This document shows, one piece after another, positions 14,163 to 25,076 of a stretch of DNA of 64,000 nucleotides. The position numbers and the translations under genes were made by a program. Source of the stretch: Panonychus citri (Eukaryota; Arthropoda; Arachnida; Trombidiformes; Tetranychidae). The notes beneath the pieces were generated by a model. It did no database searches, was not told the origin of the DNA, and saw only the letters and a program-made list of their open reading frames with translations. The stretch is from NCBI RefSeq assembly GCF_014898815.1, contig NW_026515428.1:310001-374000 (forward strand), written 5' to 3'. How positions within the stretch are numbered: position 1 is the first letter of the stretch; each line of letters opens with the position of its first letter.

Positions 14163-14620
14163 ACTAAAGAAAACAACATATATAAATCAAAATAGAACAT
14201 AATAAACAAATTAGAATCACAAATAAAAAGAGAGCAAATTAATAAAAATTGAAATAAATTCTCAACACACAATGAAAGAAACGAGCGGTTACTTTGGAGA
14301 AGAAAAAAAAAGATAGAAAAAAATAGAAAAATACTAACGGACAAGAGAGAGAGAAAAGGTTTACCTGTGAGTTAAATCGAGATCAACGTAGTCCAAATTA
14401 AAAGCAATTAAAAATTGGACAAAAAGATAATTTCCAAATAATAGAAAAAAAAACAAATGTATCACAAAAATCAACTAATTAAACATTAGAAAAATTAATT
14501 AACCAGACAAATAAAAAGACAACATTTTCTAAACGCTTCTAATCCCAAATGGAAAAGACAAATGTGATAAATAAGAAAACTTGCTTTGCTAATTAGTGCA
14601 AATTCCACGGAAATATTGAC
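14163..14620 (-). other. TPR 5'UTR with probable noncoding first exon
   Basis: On the minus strand a pyrimidine-rich tract ends in TTTAG ten bases before the TPR start codon. A good donor (CACAG|GTAAAC) lies at 14364/14365. This predicts a short leader intron (about 14164-14364) and a noncoding first exon above 14365. The transcription start is not defined by the sequence. Confidence 0.5.
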
Positions 14621-14653
14621 CAATCAGAGAAAAGAATTTTTTTCTATTCTTTT

Positions 14654-14669
14654 ACTTTCGCCATCTGGT
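14654..14669 (+). promoter_or_regulatory. Promoter-like word ACTTTCGCCATCTGGT
   Basis: This 16-base word lies in the divergent TPR/TADA2B promoter interval. It recurs exactly at 40199-40214. Its core, GCCATCT (AGATGGC on the other strand), resembles the YY1/Pho-type promoter core. The function is inferred from position and recurrence only. Confidence 0.4.
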
Positions 14670-15063
14670 TTTTCTTTTCAAAACTAAACCATTTTCTCTT
14701 CTCTGTCAATTGAAATTGTTTGTTTCCTTTTCTCTCACCATTTAAATTGTATATTTAATTTGTAATTTAACTTGTAATTAATTTACTTTAAGAAATTATT
14801 GTTCATCATTAACTAATTTAATTTTAAAATTGTTATTCTAACTATGGGTAATATTAAGAAATTGGATGGACATTTTATTTATTACAATTAGATACCTGGT
14901 GATGGCTGTTTAAATTTCTCTTCTCTTTTTTTTCTCTTTCTTTTTCTTTTCTTTTTCCTTCTCTTTCTCTCTATTTTCTCTATCTCTTTTTCTTTATTTC
15001 TGCCTTTCTTTTTCTCTTTCATCATCCCCCTCATCTCTCTTTCTCTCTCTATGTGGTGAAAAC

Positions 15064-16994
15064 ATGGATTCAACTTATTGCTGGTGAGTTGCTTTTCTTT
15101 TTTTTTTGTTTTGCTTTACTTCTTTTGATATATGATAAATCTATTGTCTGTCTGGTTCTTTTACTTGTACTCTCTCTCTCTCTCTCTCTCTCTCATCGCT
15201 CCTCTTACCTTCTCATTCTATCTGTACATTTTTACGTGTTATCTTTATGTTATTGTTTTAATTTTGCTTCTCTCTGTGTCTTTTTTTCTTCGTCTCTTTC
15301 ATTGTTTTGTTTTTTTTCTTTCTCTTCTCTCTATTTATGTTGTGTTTAAACTACAGCGACTCTCGAGACTTGGAAAACCTTTCATTTCCTTTATTTGATC
15401 CTGAATGGAAGGCAAGTGAAGAGGTTGCATTACTTGAAGCTGTTGAATTGTATAGCTTTGGAAATTGGGGAGACATTTCTCTCTATATACCTGATAAATC
15501 AACCGAAGAGATTAAAAAACATTTCATAGACTGTTATATTAAAGGAAATCTTGGTAAACTAACATGGGACTCGGTTAAGTCTAAAGTTCATACTGTGGTT
15601 GATCATACGTCCAATGGAACCATTGAAGGTCCTTTATCCAACATATTGGTTCAACCTTTACCACCAATTAATCAATTAACTCCGGCTCAACAGCAACAAC
15701 TGGGATATATGGCAAATCGTGATGATTTTGAAAGAGAATATGATAATGAAGTTGAATCATTGGTAGCAGCATTAACCATGAACATAAAAGATGAAGATGA
15801 TCTTGATAGAGATATGAATCTTGCATATATTGACATCTATAATCGTCGATTAGCCGAAAGATTAAGGAGAAAATATATTGTTCGCCAATACGGATTAGTT
15901 AATTTATTTTTCAAACATTTGGAAGAAGAGAATGAAAAATTAGGCCGAGAAGTGTCCAATGAGGAGAGCATAATTAAATCACGGGAAGTCAAATCAATTG
16001 TTAAAGAAGAACCTCCATCAAGTCCACAAAACGCTAAAACATTACTTCAGCGAAATAACAAAAAAGTGCAATCCACCGGAGTTACAATGAAAGAAAAGAA
16101 ACTTCGTGAAGGTTTAAAACCATTTTACCAATTTTTAAATCGTGAACAATTAGATGAATTAGTAAATAATCTTATTAAACAACGAGAACTCATTATACGA
16201 GCTAAAGATCTAAATAGATTAAGGCGAAGTCGACGAATGAGCTTCTCAAAAGCACTGCCAGCTCTCTCTAGTAAAATAAAGAAAGAGGAAAGAAAAGATG
16301 GTATTAATTACGAGGTAAGATATTATCCATTTAACTGGAAATAAATTCTCTCCCTCCTTCAATCTTTCCCATTGTTTTCTATCCTGTTTGTTATTCTCCT
16401 TTCCTTTTAAATTTAAATTGAGAAAATTAAATGTTGTTCAGTTTTCAGGTTTCCGGAAAAACTACTGGCTTCGCTCGCAAGGCAACCTCCCTAGGAACAA
16501 AATTAAACGAAATGACCCCAACAGGAGAAGCGAAAAGTTTAATCATCAAAACGGAGCCAAAGATGTCAACAACAACCACAACAAAACAACAAGGAATCAC
16601 ATCAAAAGGTTTAAAAGTTTACAGCTTGGACCATTCAGGTCGAAAAGAAAGAAAAGAAAGTCACCGTCATAGTAATAGCCATCATGTTAAAATGCGATCA
16701 TCAATTAGTTCATCAACAGCATCACCGGAAAGTGATAAAGCTCTTCTAGAGAAAACAAGTATTACCCTTCGTTCAGGTTGTGAGTTAATCTCTGAGAAAG
16801 AGCGTAAACTCTGTTCAGTTTTACGTCTCTCACCCCATCAATATATTAACCTGAAAACATTAATAATCAAGGAACATCTTAGAGAACGAGAGAAAGGTAA
16901 ATACCGATCAACATTGGAAAATATTGATGAAAATATTCTCCGTAAATTAACATCATTCTTCTATAAAAATGGTTGGCTTCGATATGGTCCATGA
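15064..16994 (+). CDS. TADA2B: Transcriptional adaptor ADA2B (SAGA subunit)
   Basis: The exons are 15064-15083, 15357-16314 and 16449-16994, in frame with GT/AG junctions, giving 507 residues. A SANT domain lies at about residues 20-70 (FPLFDPEWKASEEVALLEAV, FGNWGDIS). Next come the ADA2B-type YIKGNLGK and QQQQLGYMANRDDFEREYDNE blocks and a basic RLAERLRRK helix. A Ser/Thr/Lys-rich linker leads to a C-terminal SWIRM domain (about 435-507; EKERKLCSVLRLSP, FFYKNGWLRYGP). ADA2B bridges GCN5 and ADA3 in the SAGA histone acetyltransferase module and acts in the nucleus. The order and wording of the blocks favour ADA2B over ADA2A. The protein starts MDSTYCC and runs straight into SANT, so the usual N-terminal ZZ zinc finger is absent from this model. 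Neither the 273-bp first intron nor the sequence just upstream encodes one. The gene is divergent from TPR. Confidence 0.93.
15171..15194. repeat. (TC)n microsatellite in TADA2B intron 1
   Basis: This is a perfect TC run of about 12 units. It is part of a long pyrimidine-rich strand (about 14915-15350) covering the TADA2B first exon and intron. Confidence 0.95.
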
Positions 16995-18045
16995 TGTAAA
17001 ATAAATTATTATTATTATTTAGCCAAAAAGAAAAGGAAAAATCATAAACAATTACAATTACCATCATCATCATCATCATCACCATTACCACAACAACTTC
17101 ATTATCATTATCACTCCATCATCAACACCTCTACTCAAATTTGTATTTTCCAACAATCTCGGTGTTCAACAAATTCCCTCTCACCTATTTACCCTTTCAC
17201 CTTCAACCTTTAGAAAAGAAACTTTTCTTTCGCGTTTAAATCCTACCCTTAAGATCACTTTTGTGATTAACTCTAATCCCCACTTTCCATGGAAAACAAA
17301 AACCCACCAAAATCTTTACTCTTTTTTTTATACTTTCGAAGGAGCAAAAAAAAACCTTCTCTCTCTCTCTCTCTCTCTCTCTTGTCCTAATCTTTTTGTC
17401 TCCTTCTCATCAAAACTGCCTCGTAAATTACAACAAAAAAATATTGTATCAAGTATAATAATCAATTTGTATAAATCAAAATTAGGGTGAGTTTTTATTA
17501 GCTTTAAAATGAAATCGATAACAAATTTAAGACCAATATTTATGTATCAGAAATGACAAAAAAAAATTTCTCTTCAATCTCACTCTCTCCCTCTCTCTCA
17601 CTTGTAAAAACAATTTTAATACTAAATAAACATAAAATGATCCAATAAGTTAATTATCACCACTAATCACCGATCAATTATCATTTAAACTGTGTGAAGT
17701 ATCTGAAGATAATTAGTTACGTCACAATGATTAACCCAGCGAAAGAAAAGAAACTTAAAATATTTCTAAATTATTCTTACAATTGATTTTCTCTCACTCT
17801 TTTTGGATTAAAGTAATTAACAATTAATAGCTAATTTAGAATCTAAATTTTTTTAGATTAACAAAAAAATAAAAAATAACAATCAATAGATAAATAAACA
17901 AAACGATTATTGTTAATGAACTTTAAAAGAAAATCAATCTTGATGTTTTTGTTGTTGTGATTACAATTTGTGTTGTTAATCTTGTAATGGTGGTAAATTA
18001 ATTATTGTTTGCAATTGTGTTGTTAATTGTTGTTGTTGTTTGGTT
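16995..18045. other. Convergent 3' region between TADA2B and the FAF2-like gene
   Basis: An AATAAA signal lies within 15 bases of the TADA2B stop, which suggests a short 3'UTR. The rest is AT-rich with a (CAT)n patch near 17060, a (CT)12 tract at 17359-17382 and further CT-rich stretches near 17580. I see no coding content. The gene on the other strand ends at 18046, so both 3'UTRs fall here. Confidence 0.55.
17359..17382. repeat. (CT)12 microsatellite
   Basis: This is a perfect CT run in the convergent 3' spacer. Confidence 0.95.
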
Positions 18046-19398
18046 TTAAGCTTCCAAATCGTGGACAAATAAAACTTCAGATTTTCCCAGTCCAATGGAT
18101 TCAAATGTTAATGGACCGTCATTGTTACTAATATTACAAAAGTCACCATTGGTTTCATTGCACTCAGTGTTTTCTAGGGTTGGTGGACTTCCGGGTAAAT
18201 TTTTCCTAGGAAAATTTGTCGTTATCTGAAAATGTACGGGAGCTTGTTCATGACAGAATACAAAATAATATAAATATTTAAGATGATCGGTTTTATGGTA
18301 ACGTCTCTTTAAACGTGTTCCATTTGGTAGCTTGATTACAACTCGTATGGCATCAGGATCGGATGATGAGGGTTCAGGGGGAATTTTATCAGCCAGAGTT
18401 ACTTTAAGCTCTAATAAACGCTCTCGTTGTTTAGCTTCTTCCATTTCTTTCTGTTTACGTTGTCGTTCCTCGGTTTCTTTTTTTAATTTCTCTTCTTGCT
18501 TTTTACGATCTTTCTCTTGGTCGGCTCGTAATGATTCCATGTAGGCCTCATCTTGTTCTTGTCGTATTCTCCTATTCATTATACGCTCTTGAAGCTCCAA
18601 ACTAGCAGCTGATAAAGTATCTTCGTTTTCCTCGATTCGCGGTTGAGTATTACTATTGGTTTCGACGATGTTAACTAGATAACATAAAAACAAATAACAA
18701 GAAAAGGAAAATAAAACAAGAAAAAGTGAAACAGAGTCAGAGAAAGAGTAATAGAGAAAGAGAAAGACAAGAGAGAGTAAAAAAGATACGAAAAATTTTA
18801 AATATAACAACATAATAAAGAGGTTGTTAACAGGAGAAGAAAGGAAAATAGAAAGTAAAGTGAGAGAGAGAGAGAGTTTAACTCAAAGAGTTAGAATGAG
18901 AGACCAGTTAAATATTTCGACCAGGGGTCGCTTTCGCTTCAACGCTCACAACAATCGCCGATTCGGCCTAAGATTAGAATTAAGATATTTAAATATTTTC
19001 CTGATGGATTTTTAATCTCCAATTAATGGGACCAGATTATTTCTTTCTGCTAAATGAATCTAAGACTTGGGGGTAAATCGCTAAGACTGGGAAAATAGTC
19101 CAACTCTTTTTCTGACCCAACTACTTGTCATATCAAAGTTGTTCTTAATTTCTATCGATAGCTAATTGTCCTTTCTGTTAATCAAAATAGAGAGAAAGAG
19201 AAAAAAGAAACGAAAGAGAGAGAGAAAGAGAAAGAGTTTAGAAAAGATGAAAAGAGAGGGAAGTAAACAGAAGTGAGAGAAAAAAAAGAGAATAAACTTA
19301 CTTCTACGGATAAAATTCCAAACCAATTTGAGTGCACCGAATGTATCGTAAATTAATTGCAAGGGAAATGTGATGAATCTAGCGACAGTACCCATCAT
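18046..19398 (-). CDS. Short FAF2/UBXD8-like UBX-domain protein
   Basis: The exons on the minus strand are 19398-19302 and 18674-18046, joined in frame across a 627-bp intron, giving 241 residues. The N-terminus (MMGTVARFITFPLQLIYDTF) aligns with the membrane-inserting hairpin of FAF2/UBXD8. Then comes a charged coiled coil with the family signature RQEQDEAYMESLRADQEKD, and a C-terminal UBX domain (about 140-238) with VIKLPNGTRLKRR, the FPR loop in NFPRKNLPG and a VLFVHDL end. FAF2 sits on the ER and lipid droplets and recruits the p97/VCP ATPase in ER-associated degradation; the FPR loop is the p97 contact. Full-length FAF2 is about 445 residues, with an N-terminal UBA and a thioredoxin-like UAS domain. 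Both are missing here, and the intron contains no frame that could supply a UAS. The start is the first of two adjacent ATGs; nothing upstream reads as a UBA. Confidence 0.85.
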
Positions 19399-19515
19399 TA
19401 ATAACGAAGACAAAACAAAAAATTCAAAACATTGAAATAATTTTCTGGTTTTCAAAACAAAAACACAAAAAAAAAGCCTAAAGATCAAAACAAATCACAA
19501 ATTTCTAATTTCTAC

Positions 19516-19539
19516 TGCGCATGCGCAAACACATGCGCA
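19516..19539. promoter_or_regulatory. NRF1-type palindrome upstream of the FAF2-like gene
   Basis: TGCGCATGCGCA is a perfect 12-bp palindrome at 19516-19527 and an exact match to the known NRF1 (fly Ewg) consensus YGCGCAYGCGCR. A second half-site, CATGCGCAC, follows at 19532-19540. In sequence this poor in CpG it stands out. It lies about 118 bp upstream of the start codon, where the core promoter should be. Binding is not shown by the sequence. Confidence 0.6.
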
Positions 19540-19540
19540 C

Positions 19541-22500
19541 CGAAGTTCGACAATTAAATCTTGAGATGAGCGATCATTTCAAATAATTTTCCAATCAATA
19601 AATCTCATTAAATTTATCAATTACTTAGTTCGAAAATCAATTGAAAAGTTGACCTTTGCCATTTAATATTTTCCATTGCATTTATCCTTCAATAGAATTT
19701 TAATTAATTATCTTGTTTAAAACTCTTTCCTTCGTTTGAAATGTGTCACTTATCGATTAGTTTCTATTCTTTCTCATAGATGGCAGGAAATTCGGGTTGT
19801 CACAAATTCTAATTTCATTTTAATTGTTACTCTTAATTGTGATCAGTTGAACTCAATCTAATTGTTGAAACTTTTTGTTATTCTTTCAATTGAAATTTGG
19901 CCAATTCGCTTGTTTGATAAATATCTTCATCTTTGATTTAATTTGATTTGTGAGGTGATGGATATGAGAAAAGAGTGACAATCTTTTAATTATTACTAAT
20001 TAGTGATTAATTTTGTTAATCTGATGATCAAGATAATCAGAACAATGATCCGAATTGATAATCAATGGTATCAGTATCTATTTTTATTCATCATCATCTT
20101 GACAATTTAGTACAATGTTTACAATCAGCTAATAAACACTGAGGGTCACAATTAACAATCAATTGTAATTGTTGCAGTTTCTAATCACAATTAAGGTTAA
20201 CCCAATGATTTTCACAATTGAATGAGTAAAACAAACAAATATCTTAATCCAATTGAATTAAATTAAATTGGTCAAGGGTAGATATCAATCGTAATGATGG
20301 TTAATTGTTGGTAATAACAATTAAGATTGATCAACTTGTATCTTGATCAAAATTGAAAAGTAAAACTCATATTTTTTTTATTATTATAATTATTATGATT
20401 ATAATGATAAAATGAAAACCTAATTAAGTCTAATTGTAATTAGCTCAACCAATTGATGTTCAATCATGAAACAATCATTGTGACACCATCAATCATAAAC
20501 AATTAATAATAATTAACAAGATGATCAAGTCTAAACAAGTAGTTAACAAGCTTGTTTTTCAGTGTGATTAATAAACTAATTAGTCCAAGGATGATTAAAT
20601 CTTGATTAAATTGTAATCAACAACGTTGTTCAAATCCTAATGGTAAATATTACTTGAATTGTTGTAAAACCAACAATTAACCAAAAATTTCAATCAAAAC
20701 CGTATCTTAATTGTAAGTTTAATTAAAGTCAAAGAAAAATGTTTTCAATGTTGATTGTGATTCCAAGATTTTTAATTGTTGATAATTTGATCAGTAATTT
20801 TGTTTATTATTATCATTTATTGATAAAAATGAAAGAATAGAAAAACTAATTGTTGATTAATTGTTAATTGCTTGAAGGTAAGCCAGATGATTAAGTTATG
20901 ATGATTATAATAATTTAAAAATCATCAAGTCTTTGTGATTAAAACAGGTTTTAATTGTTAATCAGTTAATCACCTTGTAAGATTTACCTTTTAATTTGAT
21001 AGTTTAATCATTATCATTGTGAATCAAGTTAATTATAAATTGCTAGTTAGCTAAATTACCATTTAAATTAGGTCATTCCCGTAAATTAAACATACTAACA
21101 ATCAAGAACAATTGAAATCAAAGTGAAAGTAATTTAATGAAAATTCAAACAAAAAGTTAAATCAAAACCGGAAGGTAACAATTTAATTCACTTCAAGGTA
21201 ACAGCAATTAAATCAAGTACAAATTAACAATTAATACTCAATCCGATTGGTTTTTATTTTAAACATCATCAATTGTTGACAATAATTTTCAGATCAACAA
21301 CAACAATTAAGGGTAAACAAGTTTAAAACAATTAAACTAATTGTCGAAACTTTTTTTTTGCAAAAAGTTTCTGAGCTACAATCAAATGATAAATGATTAG
21401 TTTACCTTAAATTGTGATGGGATGATGGCAAATATAAACAATTAAATTAAATCATTGACCTTCGATAATTAGTTAACCAAACAATTATCTATCTGATAAA
21501 TTAATTGCTAATCACAATAAATGATAACCTTCAAAATTAATCTTGAAATCCAAATCAACAATCAACATTTACTCATCTAGTCAATTAATGTCCATAGACA
21601 ATAACCTTCATCATAATTAATTAAAACAATTAACAAATTAATTGTTAATTGTGGCCCATCGGTAAACATATATTTTAATTAACCTTCAAGAGTTTTAATC
21701 ATTAACCTAAGGGATAACATCTTGTTAATAAAAGTGATTAAACTGATGTGATTTTAAATTAGCTAAATAATTTGAAACTTCACATTTTCCCGAGCTAATT
21801 AAATGTAAACAATTAACTAATTACAATCACCTTACCATAAATATGATCATTGAACAGTTAAAAATTACTATTGGCAAGTCAATCAAATTATCAATCAAGT
21901 TGATCAAAGTATCAAATGAATCGACTGACCGAATGGACCAATTGATTTGATTATCGGCTAAATTTAGTCATTGATTAACTGATTAGTTTGATTGTGATTA
22001 AAAATTGAGAGGGAAAAGTTGATTAAGAAAAGTATTATCACCTTGGAGTTTGAAAAAAAGTTTCCGAGTTTTTTTTTCTCGTCGAATTGAAAAAAAAAAG
22101 TTTCGACCTTTTTTTTTCTTGGTTGTTCTTGAATGTTTATCTTGTTTAATTGTAAACAATTAACTCATGTTCCTATTCATTGAATGAAAAAAAGTGTCAA
22201 GATCATTCAGGAATTAGAATCAAGGTAATCATATAATATAAAAGTTAACATGAATTCACCATGGACACTTAATGACTTCCGGATTTCTTTTACCTTCACA
22301 ATTAATACTCACAATTAGAAATGAAAATTTTAACATTGATTAACTTTTCCGTGTTATAACTAATTGACTAATTTAATTTTTCTTTCTCAATTAACCTTAA
22401 TCATCAAAACACACAAACTGACCATAGATACAAAACAAATGACCACAATTAAAATTAACCTTTTCTTTACATTCAATGATAAAAACTGAATTAACTTTAA

Positions 22501-25076
22501 TTCTCAACCATTTTTCTCAGTCTAAATCACTTTAAGTTTCCAACAATTTGTTAATCATTTACACTCATCATTATTGTAATATCAATGAGAGATTAAGTTA
22601 ATCCAAAGATAAGATTATATGTTCAAATATTGGGACAATATTATTAATAGATAATTAAATTCATCTCAAATCGATCACTACAAATGATATTAATTGAAAT
22701 CGACGCGAAATCAATATGTTTGCCTTTGTATCAATGTGACTATTTAGTTGATTGTTGTTAAATCACTTGGGTTGTAAATTGTCTGAGTTAATTATTACCA
22801 TTGACCTAAAAAGAAACAACAATTTACAATCAACATTTGTAGATTGTGAATCAAATGAAACTGAATAAGAAATGAATCTTTTTTATTTTCATGAAAACTT
22901 TTTCTTTTCCGAATCAAATGTTTTGTCACTAAAAATCATGAACATTTCGACAATTGCGACAATCGTAACAGTTACAATTTAATCAACATCACATCATGGA
23001 AACTTTTGAACATTTGATTAAAAGTTCAGTGATGTTGATTGTTGTGATCTTTTCGACGGAAATAAATTCACCATTCTAACCGATTTTCCCTCAACGATGA
23101 TTGATCATGTTGGCGATTCAATTACATGCACATTCTGATGAACCTATTGAACACCACATAGAATTGTACTCATAACAATCAAATTTGATTGTTTGCCGAG
23201 TTAGAAAGATAATCTTAATTAGCAATAAATTCTTCAACGAGAAAATCATCTTCTTCCTCTTCCATGATAAAATCATCACGTGAATATTTCATCTCGTTCT
23301 GAACAAGTAAGAGAGAGAGAAGGAAGAAAACAAGATGATAAAAGATGAAGACGAAGAAGAAAAAAAAAGAAACTAGAAACTGGCAATGAACTGTAATCAC
23401 TAAGAAAAGTTCATTGACTTTATCATCTTTCATCTCTCTCACTTTTCATCATCATCATTATTATCATCATCTCTCTTCAATTATCCTCAATTTAATTAGT
23501 TTTAATTGGAAGCAAGAAAATAGCAATAACATGAAACTGGAGCAATGATTGTCCTAGATGATTCAAGGAATCGTCAAATTTAGTGACAGTGATGAAGATG
23601 AAGATGAAGATGAGGATGACAAGGATGACAAATAATCAGGTAAGATATTAACTATGTATACATAAAAATACGTATTTGTGTTTACATTATCATTGTTATT
23701 AAAAAGAAAACGAGGATTTAATGTGACCTCAAATGAGTTTCATTTCAGCTTCCGCGTTTAATTTGATGATGATAATGAGGGAGTTCAAATGAAAATGAGG
23801 ACGAGTGAGAGTGTTGATGATAAAGGGGGAGGAGGAATTGATGATAGTTACATGTGATTCTCTAGAATTCAATTTAATTAGACCAACGAATGAAAGTTCA
23901 ATCTCTCTCTCTCTCTCTCTCTAGTTAATACCTTCTCCATCTATAAGTGTGTATGAGAGTGAGACAATTAAATTAATCATCATTATCATAACAATTATCA
24001 TCTTTATCATCATCATCATGTTGATTATCATAACAAAATCAAATTGTTTTCATCCAGCAAAAAAAATGAAAACCTTAAAATTTGAACCCAACTGAAAATT
24101 AAATTAAATTGTGTTACCCGGTCAAAGAAAGTTAATCAACTTAAAAACAAACCTTTATAAAACTTAATTGTCTCCCATTTAGTTTAATTGTTGAACCTAA
24201 TTTATCAACAATAATCAACTAATTTGATTGTAGTCAATATCCATTTAAGGAAGTAAATAAAACAAAATCAACTCGATAATGTATTTAATAACTTTTCATG
24301 ACAATCTTTTAATTTTTCAATTTGTTTTCAATATTACTTTTCTGTTGATATTTATTATTGATCATAACTGTTATTATCATGTTATTAATTAATTGCTCAG
24401 TTAATTAATTAATATAAATTAATGTTTCTTCCCTGGGTGTGTGTGTGTGTATGTATGTTGAGTCTGTGGCTTAAGAAAAAAAAATTAATTGAGAGGGAAA
24501 TTCAAAGGAAAAAATTAATTAGCCAATTAATTGGCAATCAAATTTGATTTCAACAAGGAAATAAATATTGTTGATGGTTGAATATGATTCATTTACATTG
24601 GATTATAATTAACAAAAAAAATCAGAATCAAAAAAAAACCCTTGGAGGTAGAGATGAGGTGAGAGTGGGGAGTTGGTGATGATGATGATGATGATGATAA
24701 AAGGGGTAAAATTCAAGGTCTGTCATCATTTAATTGTTGTTGTTTGTTGATTGTAATTGTTGATTAAAGACCTTGATACAAGATTTTAATGTCTCTCTAT
24801 GATATTTCTTGATGATTGTTGATGTTTGTACATTTTGTTGAGTGTGAGCATAGTTTTTGTATTGTAATATTTGTGTCCAAGATTAAGATGATGATAAAAA
24901 TAACGGTAAATCCTTTAATCGAGCAGAAATGATGACGATGATAATATAATGATATTATTCCCTCAACTAATCAATTAGATTTTAATGAGATTTTATTTTT
25001 GCTGTTGAGTTGATGTTTAATGAAAACTGTTTTCGCAAAATCCATAGAGTTAATTGTTTGGGCTATTTCAATGATT
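19541..25076. other. AT-rich spacer and 3'UTR of E75 copy A
   Basis: I see no gene here. From about 20000 to 22800 the sequence is dominated by AACAATTAA/TTAATTGTT-like words. At 23400-24060 it changes to ATG/CAT and CT simple repeats, including a (CT)11 tract at about 23902-23922. The last 400 bases before 25077 should be the 3'UTR of E75 copy A, as they share short words with the 3'UTR of copy B. Confidence 0.55.
24771..24858 (-). promoter_or_regulatory. 3'UTR words shared between E75 copies (copy A)
   Basis: Three words written on the plus strand recur in the same order downstream of both E75 stop codons. They are an 18-mer CCTTGATACAAGATTTTA (24771-24788), TTTGTACATT (24825-24834) and TGAGCATAGTTTTT (24845-24858). 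The surrounding sequence is not alignable by eye. They may be RNA-binding or microRNA sites, or remnants of a duplicated 3'UTR. No specific regulator is identified. Confidence 0.5.

Noticed and set aside
18675..19301. Possible missing UAS exon in the FAF2-like intron
   Set aside because: I read the intron on the minus strand and found stops in all frames and no thioredoxin-like pattern. The two flanking exons join in frame without it.
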